Positions 16,847 to 27,354 of a stretch of 64,000 bases of DNA are shown one piece after another (positions within the stretch are counted from its first letter, which is position 1; every line of letters begins with the position of its first letter). Where the stretch lies: positions 4,712,001 to 4,776,000 of the forward strand of contig NZ_CP109150.1 of NCBI RefSeq assembly GCF_035920365.1, written 5' to 3'. The position numbers and the translations under genes are program-made. The DNA comes from Micromonospora sp. NBC_01740. Lineage in GTDB: Bacteria > Actinomycetota > Actinomycetes > Mycobacteriales > Micromonosporaceae. The notes under the pieces were generated by a model. That model saw nothing but the letters and a program-made list of their open reading frames with translations, made no database searches and had not been told where the DNA came from.

Positions 16847-18628
16847 TCAGATGAAGATCGTGCGGGCCGGGTCGAGGAAGTCGGTCGCGATGACCTGGGC
16901 GGCGCCGTACGGCATGGTGTCGAAGCCCCTGTAGTTGTGCCAGGCCTTGATCTGCCCGTCGGTCTGTATCAGCGCGATCTCGGAGCGGCCGTCGTCGTTG
17001 AGATCCATGAACCGCACCCTCGCGGGGTCGGTGAACCCGGCCGCGATGACGACGGTGTAGCCGTACGGCGAGGCGGCGAAGCCGAGGTCGTTGTGCCAGG
17101 CCTTGATCTGGCCCTCGGTCTGGATCAGGGCGATCTCGGACCGGCCGTCATCGTCCAGGTCGGTGAACACGGTCCGGGTCGGGTCGGTGAATCCGGTCGC
17201 GATGACGACGGAGTTCCCGTACGGCGAGGCGGCGAAGCCGAGGTCGTTGTGCCAGGCCCTGATCTGGCCGTCGGCCTGGATCTGGATCAGCTCGGACCTC
17301 CCGTCGTTGTCCAGGTCGGCGAGGCGTACCCGGGTCGGGTCGGTGAATCCGGTCGCGATGACGACGGAGTTCCCGTACGGCGAGGCGGCGAAGCCGAGGT
17401 CGTTGTGCCAGGCCCTGATCTGGCCGTCGGCCTGGATCTGGATCAGCTCGGACCTCCCGTCGTCGTCGAGGTCGGCGAAGCGCACCCGGGCCGGGTCGGT
17501 GAAGGAGGTCCCGATGACCGCGGCGGCGCCGTACGGCATGTTGTCGAAGCCCTTGTAGTTGTGCCAGGCCTTGATCTGCCCGTCGGCCTGGACCAGGGCG
17601 ATCTCGGCGCGGCCGTTGCCGTCGAGCGAGGACTTGCGGCTGCCGCCCTGCACCGGGAGGCCGTTGACCCAGCGGAGGTTGATCGAGTACATGTGCCTGC
17701 TGCCGTCGGCGACCGCCGCGTGCATCACGACCTTGTCGCCGCCGCCCAGCCCGTCCTGGGCCGTCACGACGTCCGCGCCACCCGGACCGCAGAGTCCCGT
17801 GTCGGCCTGGGTCATGAAGGCGTTCGGCGCCGGCGTCCAGGGGCCGATGACCGTCGGCGCCGTGGCGTACGACGTGTAGTAGCCGCAGCTGGCGAAGGAC
17901 CCACCGGAGTAAAAGAGCACCATCTTGTCGTCACGCTGGACCAGGTCCGGCGCCTCGATGATCTGGCCTGCCGCGACGGTCAGCATTGCCGTCGTCGGAC
18001 CGACCAGGGCGGTGCCGTTGTTGGTGACCTGGCTGACCCAGAGCGTGGACGGCCGGTTGATGGCGTTGCCGTCGTTCTTCCAGGTGAGGTAGCGCGTTCC
18101 GTTCCGCGCGACGAAGGTGTTCGCGTCGATCGCGCCGCCCTGGCTGAGGGGGCAGATGAGCGGCCCCGATCCGTAGGGCACGAACCCACCGAGCGGCGAG
18201 GACGCGAGCGCCACACCGATGCACTGACGGCCAGAGGCGGCGTCCTGGGCCGTGTAGGTGAGGGTCAGACTGCCGTCAGGGTTGGGGTGCACGTCGGGTG
18301 CCCAGGTTCTGCCGGCGACGGCCCAGCTGCCGGGTCCGCCCGGCATCGCGTCACCGAGGACCTGCCACGGCCCGTCGATGGTGGGCGCGCTGGCCACCGG
18401 GAGGTGCCTGAAGTCGTTGGTGGCGTAGGCGTACCAGGTCTGGCCGATGCGGACCACGTCCGGGTCTGCGAACCCTTGTGCGATGAGCTTTCTGGGACCT
18501 TCGGCTACCGCGGTGACGGCACTCGGGCCCGCCGCGACCGGCGCGGCCGGCACGACGAGGGCGACGGAGGCAAGCGCTGCGAGCATGGCCGCGTGGGCCT
18601 GGCCGCGGCGGATGGGCGGGATACGCAT
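16847..18628 (-). CDS. Secreted GH43-like glycosidase with FG-GAP-type repeats
   Basis: A 593-residue exported protein. The signal peptide ends near residue 34. Residues 45-320 look like a five-bladed propeller glycosidase of the GH43 type, with the three expected acidic positions: Asp55 in FADPDVV (base), an Asp in GGAIDANTF, and Glu in IIEAPDL (acid). Family members act on arabinose- or xylose-containing glycans, but specificity cannot be read here. Residues 335-593 consist of five tandem repeats of about 52 residues, each with D(L/N)(D/N)(D/N)DGRSE and GQI(K/R)AWHN, an FG-GAP/VCBS-type calcium-binding propeller probably used for glycan binding. Start ATG 18628 has GGGAG upstream; a dre-like operator lies 47 bases further up. 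It is divergent from the GH84 gene. Confidence 0.75.
   Translation of the reverse strand: MRIPPIRRGQAHAAMLAALASVALVVPAAPVAAGPSAVTAVAEGPRKLIAQGFADPDVVRIGQTWYAYATNDFRHLPVASAPTIDGPWQVLGDAMPGGPGSWAVAGRTWAPDVHPNPDGSLTLTYTAQDAASGRQCIGVALASSPLGGFVPYGSGPLICPLSQGGAIDANTFVARNGTRYLTWKNDGNAINRPSTLWVSQVTNNGTALVGPTTAMLTVAAGQIIEAPDLVQRDDKMVLFYSGGSFASCGYYTSYATAPTVIGPWTPAPNAFMTQADTGLCGPGGADVVTAQDGLGGGDKVVMHAAVADGSRHMYSINLRWVNGLPVQGGSRKSSLDGNGRAEIALVQADGQIKAWHNYKGFDNMPYGAAAVIGTSFTDPARVRFADLDDDGRSELIQIQADGQIRAWHNDLGFAASPYGNSVVIATGFTDPTRVRLADLDNDGRSELIQIQADGQIRAWHNDLGFAASPYGNSVVIATGFTDPTRTVFTDLDDDGRSEIALIQTEGQIKAWHNDLGFAASPYGYTVVIAAGFTDPARVRFMDLNDDGRSEIALIQTDGQIKAWHNYRGFDTMPYGAAQVIATDFLDPARTIFI
17181..17492 (-). 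repeat. Two near-identical 156-bp units in the FG-GAP region
   Basis: The units 17181-17336 and 17337-17492 are identical over roughly their first 125 bases and differ only near the end. The other repeat units of the same gene are clearly more diverged. This indicates recent duplication or gene conversion inside the repeat domain. Confidence 0.8.
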
Positions 18629-18674
18629 GGCGATCTCCCTTCGGGGTCGGCCGTCGATGTCCACGGCACGACCA

Positions 18675-18696
18675 GATACCGGCCTAGGCCAGTATC
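18675..18696. promoter_or_regulatory. DasR-type (dre-like) operator b
   Basis: The core ACCGGCCTAGGCCAGT sits in a 22-bp palindrome broken only by one C/A pair on each side, 47 bases upstream of the GH43-like start codon (minus strand). It shares CnGGnCTAnnCCAGTAT with sites a and d. Confidence 0.65.
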
Positions 18697-18808
18697 GTGA
18701 AGTCCGACCGAGTTGATGTCAATGGCTCGCTACGCGCAGCGACCCGGACCAGCGCTGTCGTACGACGGTAGGGGGTTGACGTGACCGGGTGTGGCATGGA
18801 TCCTCGTC

Positions 18809-18824
18809 ATCGGTATAGACCGGT
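18809..18824. promoter_or_regulatory. DasR-type (dre-like) operator c
   Basis: ATCGGTATAGACCGGT; its reverse strand ACCGGTCTATACCGAT nearly equals site d. TTGACG (18776-18781) and GATCCT (18799-18804), 17 bases apart, form a possible promoter directed at the GH84 gene, placing the site at the transcription start. The resulting leader to ATG 19054 would be about 240 bases. Confidence 0.55.
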
Positions 18825-19053
18825 CGGCCACAACCGATCCCACGCGCGGATGCCAGCCCGGCCCGGACGATCCTCCGGGAGCCCCTTTCGCGCGGCCGTC
18901 GGCTCCGACCCCGACGGCCGGCCTCGTCCCTGCTGACTCGACCAGACCGGCGGTTGCCATGTCGGCCGGTCCTCGCGGTGGTCCGCTCACCGCACGCCAC
19001 GCCGGACCCTTTACGGAACCACGGCTGGCCCATATCGCATGAGTGGAGGTTCG

Positions 19054-22000
19054 ATGTTTCTGTTGCGCTCGTTTCGCGGCTGTCGCCGCACCGGCGTGTT
19101 GGCCGGATCGGTCGTGCTCGCCGTTGGCCTGGTGAACCCCGTGCCGGCTCGGGGGGAGGCCCAGGCCCCTGATCGGGTGGGCGTGGCGCGCGTCCTTCCG
19201 ACGCCGCAGCGCGTGCAGGCGCGTGCGGGATCGGTCGTCCTGCCCGACCACGTCGACGTCGTCGCGGGTGCGGCAGCCGATCCGGCCGCCCGGCAGTCTC
19301 TCGTGGACGTGCTCGACGCGCGCGGGGTCACCGCCAGGGTCGTCGGAAGCGCGGACATGTCGACATCGCGTCCGGTGATCCTCCTCGGCGGCCCGAACGA
19401 GACGTCGGCGAGCGTCGCCGCGCTGAGTGCCCTCGGGGTGCAGGGGCCAGCGGGACTGCCCGGTGAGGGGTACGTGCTGGCGGCCGGGCACGATCGGCTC
19501 GGGCGACCGCGGATCGTCCTCGCGGGGGTGGACGGCGCGGGCACCTTCTACGCGGTCCAGTCGTTGCGTCAGCTGCTCGTGTCGCGAGGCGCCCGGGTGG
19601 CCGTCGACGGCGTGGCGGTGCGCGACTGGCCGGGTTACCGGATCCGTGGGGGCATGGAGTCGTTCTACGGACCCGTGTGGTCGCAGGAGGACCGGCGCTC
19701 GCAGATCGAGTTCCTGGCCCGGCACAAGATGAACCAGTTCTTCTACGGGCCGGCGGACGACCTGCGTACCGGATCGCACTGGGACTCCCTGTACGACGAG
19801 GCGGAACTGGGCCGGTTGAAGGAGATCCTCGACCTGGCGACGTCCCGTCATGTCGATTTCGTGTACCGGATCTCGCCGGAGGCGCCCCTGGCGCCGGGCA
19901 GGGGGATCTGCCACGTACGCGACACCGATCGGGCCAAGTTGCTGGCGCGTCTGGCGCAGTTGTGGGAGATCGGGGTCCGCAGCTACGTCATCGCCTGGGA
20001 CGACGTGTCCGGAAACTTCGCGTGCCAGGAGGACCGGGACGCCTACCAGGGCGATCCGTCGCCGCTCGCGGCGGCCCAGGCCGGGGTCACCAACCTGGTC
20101 CAACGCGAGTTCATCGAGAAGCGCCCCGGCGCCAGCCGCATGGTGACGGTGCCGACGGAGTACTGGGGCATGACGCCCACGCCGTACAAGAACCGGTTCG
20201 ACGAGTTGCTCAGCACCGAGGTCGACCTCTACTGGACGGGCTCGGAGGTGGTCTCGCCGCGCATCACCGAGGACGACCTGCGGGCCGCTCAGGGCGTCTG
20301 GCCGCGGCACCGGATCATGATCTGGGACAACTACCCGGTCAACGACTACAGCCCCAACCGACTCCTGCTGGGCCCACTGGTGAACCGCGACGCCGGCATG
20401 GCGGACGACGTCCTGGGCATCTCGTTCAACGGACTCGTCCAGCACCAGGAGGCCTCGCAGATCCCACTCGGCACGCAGGCCGACTACGCCTGGAACCCCG
20501 GGGCCTACGACGCCGAGCGCTCATGGACGCGGACTCTCGAGATCATCGGCGGCGACGCGTACGCGCAGCTGCGACTCTTCGCGGAGAACAACAAGGCCAG
20601 CGCCCTGGACAACACCGCGCGGCCCCAGTTCGCCGCGCTCGTCAACCGGCTCATCGCCGACTACTCGGCGGGCCGAGCGGTGGACGCCCAGCTCGACCAG
20701 CTCGACCGCGAGCTGCGCCGTCTGGAGGAACTCCCCACCACGCTGCGGGCGCAGCTAGACAACCCTCTGCTGCTCAAGCAGATCGAGCCCTGGCTGGACC
20801 GGGTCGGCACGACCGGCCAGGCGGGCCGGGCGGCGCTGGCGATCCTGCGGGCGCAGGACCGGGGGAACGGCGAAGCCGCCTGGCTGGCCCGGCGGGAGCA
20901 GGCGCGTGCCCGCGGCATCCTCGACAGGACATCGCACCAGATCAGCCCCGGCCCGGTCGACGAACTGCTCAGCTTCGCGGCCGCGCAGAGCGACGGCTAC
21001 ATCGGCGACCGCTGGTACGGCGACCTCGGGGCCCCCACGGGCCTACCGGCTGCCGCCCAGGGGTCCGCGCTGGGCAACCTGACCGACCGGCGCGACGACA
21101 CGGCCTACGTCGCGGCCGGCAAGCCGCAGGACGGCGACGCGATCACGGTTGCGATCACCAAGCCGCACCGGCTGTCGGCGGTGACCGTGGTGCAGGACGC
21201 GACCGCTCCCGCCGACGGCGTGATCCAGGCGCTGGTCGACGGCGCCTGGGTGGATCTCGGACCGCTCGCTGACGGGTTCACCAAGGTGCCGGCGGCGGAC
21301 CTCTCGGCCGGCGCGGTGCGGATCCGGTGGGCGTCGGGCAGCGCGGCCCCGCGCGTCTACGAGATCGTCCCGCACTACTCCGACGTGTTCAGCGGTGCCG
21401 TCTCGGTCGATCCGCCCGGGTCGCTGATCGCGCCGGGGGAGACGAAGCGGTTCCAGGTCGCCGTCGAGGTGTTCGCGGATCACCGGCTCAGTGGACGGGT
21501 GACCGCCACCGGCCCGGACGGCTGGACCGTCGACCCGGCGACGCAGGTGTTCCGTGCCCGGCCGGATGGCCGGACCATCGTCGCGAGCGTGCCGGTGAAG
21601 GTGAGCGTACCGGCCGGCGCGGAGCCGGGGCGCCACCAGGTCACGGTGGCCTTCAACGAGGACGGCGCGCCCCCGGTGAAGGTGTCGCTGCCGATCCTGG
21701 TCGGGCAGCAGAGCTACCCGAACCTCGTGACCGGGGCGGACCCGGCCGGCTACTGGCGCCTCGGCGACCCGGCCGGCTCAAGCACCGCCGTGGACAGCTC
21801 CGCCAGCGGACGGAACGGGACCTACCTCGCCGGCGCCCAGCCGGTCGCCGAGGGCGCGATCACCGGTGACCGGGCGGCGGACCTCTCCGCCGGCTACATC
21901 GAGGCGCCGCGAGGCCCGCGGACCGACCTTCAGGGCGCCTTCACGTTGGAGGCGTGGGTGAAGCTCGACAGGCTCGCCCCGGCGCCGGGGCAGGCGGTCA

Positions 22001-22377
22001 TCGAGAGCTACTCCGGGCCGGCGGTCAACGGTTACGCCCTGCGGGTGACCGACGGCGTCCTGCAGGCGTGGTCGCTCGGCGCCGCCGGGAAGGGGCACGG
22101 CCTCGTGACCGGCCGTACCCGGCTGACGGTCGACGAGTGGCACCACGTCGCCGCCGTCTTCGACGGATCGCGACTGACCGTGTACCTCGACGGCGTCGCG
22201 GACAACAGCGTCGCGACGTCGGTGCCGCCCGGCAGCGGTACGGCGAGCGTCAAGCTCGGTGGCCGTGGGGACGACACGTCCCAGCGGTTGCAGGGTGACC
22301 TCGACGAGGCGGCGATCTACGACCGCGCCCTGACGGCAGCCGAAATCGAGGCGCACCATCTCACCGGTCTGCGCTGA
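19054..22377 (+). CDS. Secreted GH84 beta-N-acetylglucosaminidase with LamG domain
   Basis: A 1,107-residue exported enzyme that removes terminal beta-linked GlcNAc (the O-GlcNAcase/NagJ family). The signal peptide covers about residues 1-32. Residues 40-175 fit the GH20b-like N-terminal domain (VLPTPQRV). The catalytic barrel begins near residue 190 (YRIRGGMESFYGPVWS) and carries the paired catalytic aspartates Asp316-Asp317 in AWDDVSG, then WDNYPVND. A helical region and a galactose-binding-like region follow. Residues 780-890 are a NEW3-like sandwich and residues 890-1107 a LamG domain. Start 19054 is chosen because GGAGG lies five bases upstream; ATG 19039 lacks this. It is divergent from the GH43-like gene and its stop is 19 bases from that of the convergent regulator gene. 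Confidence 0.88.
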   Translation: MFLLRSFRGCRRTGVLAGSVVLAVGLVNPVPARGEAQAPDRVGVARVLPTPQRVQARAGSVVLPDHVDVVAGAAADPAARQSLVDVLDARGVTARVVGSADMSTSRPVILLGGPNETSASVAALSALGVQGPAGLPGEGYVLAAGHDRLGRPRIVLAGVDGAGTFYAVQSLRQLLVSRGARVAVDGVAVRDWPGYRIRGGMESFYGPVWSQEDRRSQIEFLARHKMNQFFYGPADDLRTGSHWDSLYDEAELGRLKEILDLATSRHVDFVYRISPEAPLAPGRGICHVRDTDRAKLLARLAQLWEIGVRSYVIAWDDVSGNFACQEDRDAYQGDPSPLAAAQAGVTNLVQREFIEKRPGASRMVTVPTEYWGMTPTPYKNRFDELLSTEVDLYWTGSEVVSPRITEDDLRAAQGVWPRHRIMIWDNYPVNDYSPNRLLLGPLVNRDAGMADDVLGISFNGLVQHQEASQIPLGTQADYAWNPGAYDAERSWTRTLEIIGGDAYAQLRLFAENNKASALDNTARPQFAALVNRLIADYSAGRAVDAQLDQLDRELRRLEELPTTLRAQLDNPLLLKQIEPWLDRVGTTGQAGRAALAILRAQDRGNGEAAWLARREQARARGILDRTSHQISPGPVDELLSFAAAQSDGYIGDRWYGDLGAPTGLPAAAQGSALGNLTDRRDDTAYVAAGKPQDGDAITVAITKPHRLSAVTVVQDATAPADGVIQALVDGAWVDLGPLADGFTKVPAADLSAGAVRIRWASGSAAPRVYEIVPHYSDVFSGAVSVDPPGSLIAPGETKRFQVAVEVFADHRLSGRVTATGPDGWTVDPATQVFRARPDGRTIVASVPVKVSVPAGAEPGRHQVTVAFNEDGAPPVKVSLPILVGQQSYPNLVTGADPAGYWRLGDPAGSSTAVDSSASGRNGTYLAGAQPVAEGAITGDRAADLSAGYIEAPRGPRTDLQGAFTLEAWVKLDRLAPAPGQAVIESYSGPAVNGYALRVTDGVLQAWSLGAAGKGHGLVTGRTRLTVDEWHHVAAVFDGSRLTVYLDGVADNSVATSVPPGSGTASVKLGGRGDDTSQRLQGDLDEAAIYDRALTAAEIEAHHLTGLR

Positions 22378-22396
22378 CCGGCCCTGCGGATGCGCG

Positions 22397-23170
22397 TCAG
22401 CCGCCCTGGGACGGGGGGCTGACGTGCATCTGGATGGCGTACCGGTCGCCGCGGTAGAGCGAGCGGCCGTACTCCACGACCTTGCCCATGTTGTCGACCG
22501 AGATGCGCTCTATCAGGAACGCCGGGGTGTCCTCGCCGACTTCGAGCCGTTTCGCCTCGGTGCCGGTCAGCCGGGCGATGGTGACGGTCTGCCGGGCCGA
22601 TTCGAGCCGCACCCCGAAGACACGGCCCAGAACCTCGTACAGCGAGTCGTCGCGCTCCATCACCTTCAGCAGGCTGGGGAACCGTGCCGCGGCGAGGTTC
22701 GTCCGCTCCAACGCCATCGGGATGCCGTCCGCCGTGCGGATCCGCTCGATGTAGTGGGTCGGGTCGCCCGGGGCGATGTCGAGGTTGGCGGCGACCTGGC
22801 GGGCGGCCGGGCGGGTGCGGGCGCGGTACGACTTGGCGCCCGGTGTCATGCCGCGCATCCGCATGTCCTCGCTGAACGAGCGGAAGATCTCCGAGTGGGT
22901 CAGCGTGGGGTGCTGCACGAAGGTCCCACGCCCGGGCACGCGCCGGACCATTCCCTTCGACTCCAGCGCGTCGATGGAGCCCCGGACGGTCATCCGGGCG
23001 ACTCCGAACCGTTCGGCGAGGACCCGCTCCGAGGGGAGCAGCGCACCGTCCCGCGAGTTCAGGACCATGGCGGTGAGGACGTCCCTGATGTGCTCGCCCT
23101 TGCCGCCGTTGCGCTCCGCCGGCAGGGACTCAAGGGCCCCGTCGCTCGGCTCATGTCGCGTCCTTGGCAC
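22397..23170 (-). CDS. DasR-like GntR-family repressor
   Basis: A 257-residue HutC-subfamily regulator, close in length to Streptomyces DasR (254). Residues 25-90 form the winged helix (LLPSERVLAERFGVARMTVRGSIDALESKGMVRRVPGRGTFV). Residues 100-255 form a UTRA domain, which in DasR binds GlcN-6-P or GlcNAc-6-P. GTG 23170 is preferred because GGAAGGAG precedes it; a TTG at 23215 would also be in frame. It is divergent from the sugar-importer operon, and the shared 160-base region carries a dre-like site inside the importer promoter. Four such sites in this locus make it the likely local repressor. Orthology to DasR itself is inference; a paralogue with a different amino-sugar effector is possible. 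Confidence 0.8.
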   Translation of the reverse strand: MPRTRHEPSDGALESLPAERNGGKGEHIRDVLTAMVLNSRDGALLPSERVLAERFGVARMTVRGSIDALESKGMVRRVPGRGTFVQHPTLTHSEIFRSFSEDMRMRGMTPGAKSYRARTRPAARQVAANLDIAPGDPTHYIERIRTADGIPMALERTNLAAARFPSLLKVMERDDSLYEVLGRVFGVRLESARQTVTIARLTGTEAKRLEVGEDTPAFLIERISVDNMGKVVEYGRSLYRGDRYAIQMHVSPPSQGG

Positions 23171-23248
23171 GAACCAGTTCTCCTTCCTACGCAATTCAAG
23201 CCATCGTACGGGCAAACGCCCGGACGGCTGGTGAGGTCGGCGTAACCG

Positions 23249-23278
23249 TTGACCTCCGGTCTATACCAGTATTAGCCT
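23249..23278 (+). promoter_or_regulatory. Importer promoter with DasR-type operator d
   Basis: TTGACC (23249-23254) and TAGCCT (23273-23278) are 18 bases apart, and the palindromic CCGGTCTATACCAGTATT (23256-23273) fills the space between them. A repressor bound there would block RNA polymerase. Transcription would start about 45 bases before the ATG at 23331. Confidence 0.65.
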
Positions 23279-23330
23279 CGGCTGGTCCGCCACGTCCAGC
23301 GGGGTGGCGGCCACGACGATCGGAGATGCG

Positions 23331-24602
23331 ATGCCCAGAAGACGCGGTGTGCTGGGGGCGGCAGCGCTGCTCGCCATCACCCTTACTGCGTGTGCGCCAG
23401 GCAGCGGGGACGGCGGCGACGACGCCGTCAACCTGAAGGTCTGGGGCTGGCGGCAGGAGGATGTCGCGGCATACAACAAGATCTTCCAGATCTACGAGAA
23501 GGCCCATCCGGGCGTGACGGTGGAGTACCTGCCCTACAAGAACACCGAGTACGACACGATCCTCAAGACCGGCCTCACCGACTCCAGCGGCCCCGACGTC
23601 GCGCAGCTGCGCTCCTACGGGCTGCTCCAGCCGCTGGTCGCCGCCGGCAGCCTGGTGCCCCTCGACGACCAGGTCGACAAGCTCGGCGGCTTCCCGAAGC
23701 CGGTCCTCGACGGCGCGAAGGGCGAGAAGGACGGGCGCGTCTACGGCGTTCCGTTCGCGCTCCAGACCCTGCACGTCATCTACAACAAGAAGATCTTCGC
23801 CGACAACGGCATCGCCGCCCCCACCACGTGGGCGGACATGATCGCGGGCTTCGACAAGCTCAAGAAGGCCGGCGTCACCCCGCTGGCGAACACCGTCACC
23901 GACAAGTGGATGCTCCCGATCGAGCAGGAGATCTTCGGCGCCACGACGTACGGCGGCCCCGACTACCTGACCAGGATGCTCGACGGCTCGGCGAAGTTCA
24001 CCGGCACGCCCTGGGTGAACTCCCTCGAGGCGTGGAAGAGCACCCAGAAGTACTGGCCGGCGCAGGCGTCCGGGGTGAGCTACGCGGACGCGCAGGCACT
24101 CTTCACCTCCGGCCGGGCCGCCGCGTTCCCCGGCGGCGTGTGGGAGATCGCCGGGTTCAAGAAGGCCAATCCGCAGCTGGACCTGGGCATCTTCAACGTG
24201 CCGCCCGCGCCCGGCGCGGCGGTCGACAAGACGCTGGTTCCCGGCTACGTCGACGGGTCGTTCGGCGTCTCGGCGAAGTCGCCCCGGCGGGACGCGGCTC
24301 TGGAACTCGTGCGGTGGATGGCGACCGAGGAGTTCGGCCGCGCCCTGGCCACCGAGCTCCACCAGATCTCCGCGGTGCCGGGCGTCCAGCCGCAGGACGA
24401 ACTGCTGGCCCAGGCACTCCGGGAATACCAGGCGAACCCGAGTCCGTACGTCACCTACGCGTACTTCTCCGGCGGCACACCCACCGGCTGGGACCTCGCC
24501 TCCGAGGCGTTCTCCGACTACGTCCTCGGTCGACGCAGCGCCGCTGACACGGCCGCCCACGTCCAACGAGGGGTCGATCAGTGGTTCCGGCCCAAGAACT
24601 GA
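23331..24602 (+). CDS. Sugar ABC transporter substrate-binding lipoprotein
   Basis: A 423-residue extracellular solute-binding protein of family 1, anchored to the membrane through a lipobox (ITLTAC, Cys about 22). The mature part has the family's VNLKVWGWRQEDVAAYNK opening, YNKKIFADNGIAAPTTWADM, and a Trp-rich C-terminal lobe. It would deliver an oligosaccharide or aminosugar to the two downstream permeases. Start ATG 23331 follows GGAG with six bases between. It is the first gene of a six-gene operon under dre-like site d. The gene overlaps the first permease by 22 bases. Substrate is inferred from neighbours as a GlcNAc-containing sugar. Confidence 0.85.
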   Translation: MPRRRGVLGAAALLAITLTACAPGSGDGGDDAVNLKVWGWRQEDVAAYNKIFQIYEKAHPGVTVEYLPYKNTEYDTILKTGLTDSSGPDVAQLRSYGLLQPLVAAGSLVPLDDQVDKLGGFPKPVLDGAKGEKDGRVYGVPFALQTLHVIYNKKIFADNGIAAPTTWADMIAGFDKLKKAGVTPLANTVTDKWMLPIEQEIFGATTYGGPDYLTRMLDGSAKFTGTPWVNSLEAWKSTQKYWPAQASGVSYADAQALFTSGRAAAFPGGVWEIAGFKKANPQLDLGIFNVPPAPGAAVDKTLVPGYVDGSFGVSAKSPRRDAALELVRWMATEEFGRALATELHQISAVPGVQPQDELLAQALREYQANPSPYVTYAYFSGGTPTGWDLASEAFSDYVLGRRSAADTAAHVQRGVDQWFRPKN

Positions 24603-25531
24603 CGGTCCGTCCTGCCCGGCGGTCACGCCGCCGGGCGGGACGGGTCTCGGCAGGGTGGATCACGACCTTCTGCCTGCCGGCCCTCGCGCTCTACGGCCTC
24701 TTCGTCGTGGTGCCGCTCGTCACCGCCTTCTACTACGGGCTGTTCCACTGGGACGGCACCCGGCAGGGGGAGTTCGTCGGGATCGGCAACTACCAGGAGG
24801 TTCTCGCCCGCTATCCGTTACGCGACGAGATCCCCGCCGCGCTGGGGCACAACGTCCTCTTCTTCGTCGGCACCATGGCGATCCAGAACACCGTCGGACT
24901 GGGCCTGGCGGTGCTCCTGCACCGCAATCCCTGGGGCAAGCGGCTGTTCCAGACGCTCTTCTCGCTTCCCTACCTGATCAGCCCGCTGATCGTCGGGTAC
25001 ATCTGGTCGCTCCTGCTGAGCCCCACCTTCGGCCCGATCAACTTCGCGCTCCGCGCGGTCGGCCTGGACGCATGGGCGCGTCCCTGGCTCGGTGAGCCGG
25101 ACCTCGCCCTGCCCGTACTGATCCTGGTCAACGCCTGGCAGTGGATCGGCGGACCGATGCTCATCTTCGGCGCCGCCCTGGGCGGCATCCCCCAGGAGCT
25201 GGAGGAGGCGGCCGCGATGGACGGCGCGTCCGCGACCCGGGCGTTCTGGAGCATCCGGTTCCCGCTCCTGATGCCGGCGGTCGGCGTCATCACCGTGCTG
25301 ACGTTCATCGGGTGCTTCAACATCTTCGACCTCGTCTACGCGCTGGGCGGCTCCGACGGCGGACCCGGCGGCGCGATGGACGTGCTCGGCCTGCTCTACT
25401 ACCGGACTGCCTTCCAGGGCGGCAGCAACGCGATCGGAGAGTCCTCGGCGTTGGCCATGCTCATCTTCGTGTTCATCTTCGGGGTCTCCCTAGGCCTGGA
25501 GCGGGTGCTGCGCCGCCGGGAGGTCCACTAG
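24581..25531 (+). CDS. Sugar ABC transporter permease 1
   Basis: A 316-residue inner-membrane permease of the MalF/UgpA type with about six transmembrane helices. The cytoplasmic EAA loop EEAAAMDGASATRAFW (about residues 207-222) would contact the ATPase. The N-terminal 25 residues are Arg-rich and cytoplasmic. GTG 24581 has GAGGGG upstream and overlaps the lipoprotein gene. The next permease starts directly after the TAG stop. The operon has no ATPase; actinobacterial sugar importers commonly share one MsiK-type ATPase encoded elsewhere. Confidence 0.85.
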   Translation: MVPAQELTVRPARRSRRRAGRVSAGWITTFCLPALALYGLFVVVPLVTAFYYGLFHWDGTRQGEFVGIGNYQEVLARYPLRDEIPAALGHNVLFFVGTMAIQNTVGLGLAVLLHRNPWGKRLFQTLFSLPYLISPLIVGYIWSLLLSPTFGPINFALRAVGLDAWARPWLGEPDLALPVLILVNAWQWIGGPMLIFGAALGGIPQELEEAAAMDGASATRAFWSIRFPLLMPAVGVITVLTFIGCFNIFDLVYALGGSDGGPGGAMDVLGLLYYRTAFQGGSNAIGESSALAMLIFVFIFGVSLGLERVLRRREVH

Positions 25532-26424
<893 letters not shown>

Positions 26425-26428
<4 letters not shown>

Positions 26429-27354
26429 CGACGACGATCACCATCGACGGCGGCAAGTCGGAGCTTCGGCTGCTGCTACGCGCGGCGGCGGGCCGCCAGC
26501 TCGGCGTCGGCCCGGGCTTCTCCTACCAGCCCCACGAGGACGGCGTCGACCGGATCCTGGCCGCGGTTCGTGGCGCCGCGGCGACGATCTCCCTTCCCGA
26601 ACAGGTGGCGGGCGTGGTGGCCGGCCTGACCGGCGTGCCAGGGGAGTCGGCGGAACGCCGGCGCCTCGCCCTCGCCCTCGAACGGCAGTTCGGCGGTCCG
26701 GCCGTGGTCGTGGAGGACAGCATCCTCGCGCACGCCGGCGCTCTCGGCGGCCCCGGCGTACTGCTGTGTGTCGGGACCGGAACGACCGTGCTCGCCGTGG
26801 ACGCCGACGGCGACCACGCCCGGCTCGACGGATGGGGTCCCCACCTCGGTGACCGGGGCAGCGCGCACGCCATCGGGCTGGCCGGAATGCGCGCCGCGAC
26901 CGCGTCGTACGACCGGGTGGGGCCGGCCACCGGGCTGGCCGACCGCCTCGTCGCGGCGCTCGGCGGCGTGGACCTGGCCGCGCTGCAGCGGTACTACCGG
27001 GACCCGGCCATGATCTCGCGTACGGCGGCCTTCGCCCGCGAGGTGCTCGACGCGGCCGCCGGGGCCGACCCGGTGGCGGGCCGGATCTGCGCCGGGGCCG
27101 CGGCCGACCTCGCCGACGCGGCACAGGCGGCAACCGAACGGCTCAATCTCGGCGGGCCAGCCCGCCGGGTGTCCTTCAGCGGACGGCTGCTGACGCCGGG
27201 TAACCCTCTTCACCAGGCGCTGTCGGCCGAACTCGAGGCCAGAGGGCTGCCCCTGGTGACGCCCAGAGCGGAGCCGCTCGACGGCGGTCCGGCGCTCCTG
27301 AGCGGTGCCGCCCCCTACGCGCGCCTGCTGGCGCGCCAGGGCGGCGACGCGTGA
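26425..27354 (+). CDS. BadF/BadG-type ATPase, probable amino-sugar kinase
   Basis: A 309-residue member of the ASKHA kinase superfamily, BadF/BadG/BcrA/BcrD group, to which N-acetylglucosamine kinases belong. Phosphate-loop motifs are TIDGGKSE at the N-terminus and LCVGTGTTVL near residue 115; GWGPHLGDRGSAHAIG near residue 138 is typical of GlcNAc kinases. It would phosphorylate the imported sugar, plausibly at O6. The TTG start at 26425 overlaps the permease stop as TTGA. The next gene overlaps its stop by four bases. Sugar specificity is inference from the DasR-type control and the GH84 neighbour. Confidence 0.75.

Noticed and set aside
16085..18700. An 871-codon plus-strand frame
   Set aside because: It is antisense to the GH43-like gene, whose signal peptide, catalytic acids and repeats are clear.
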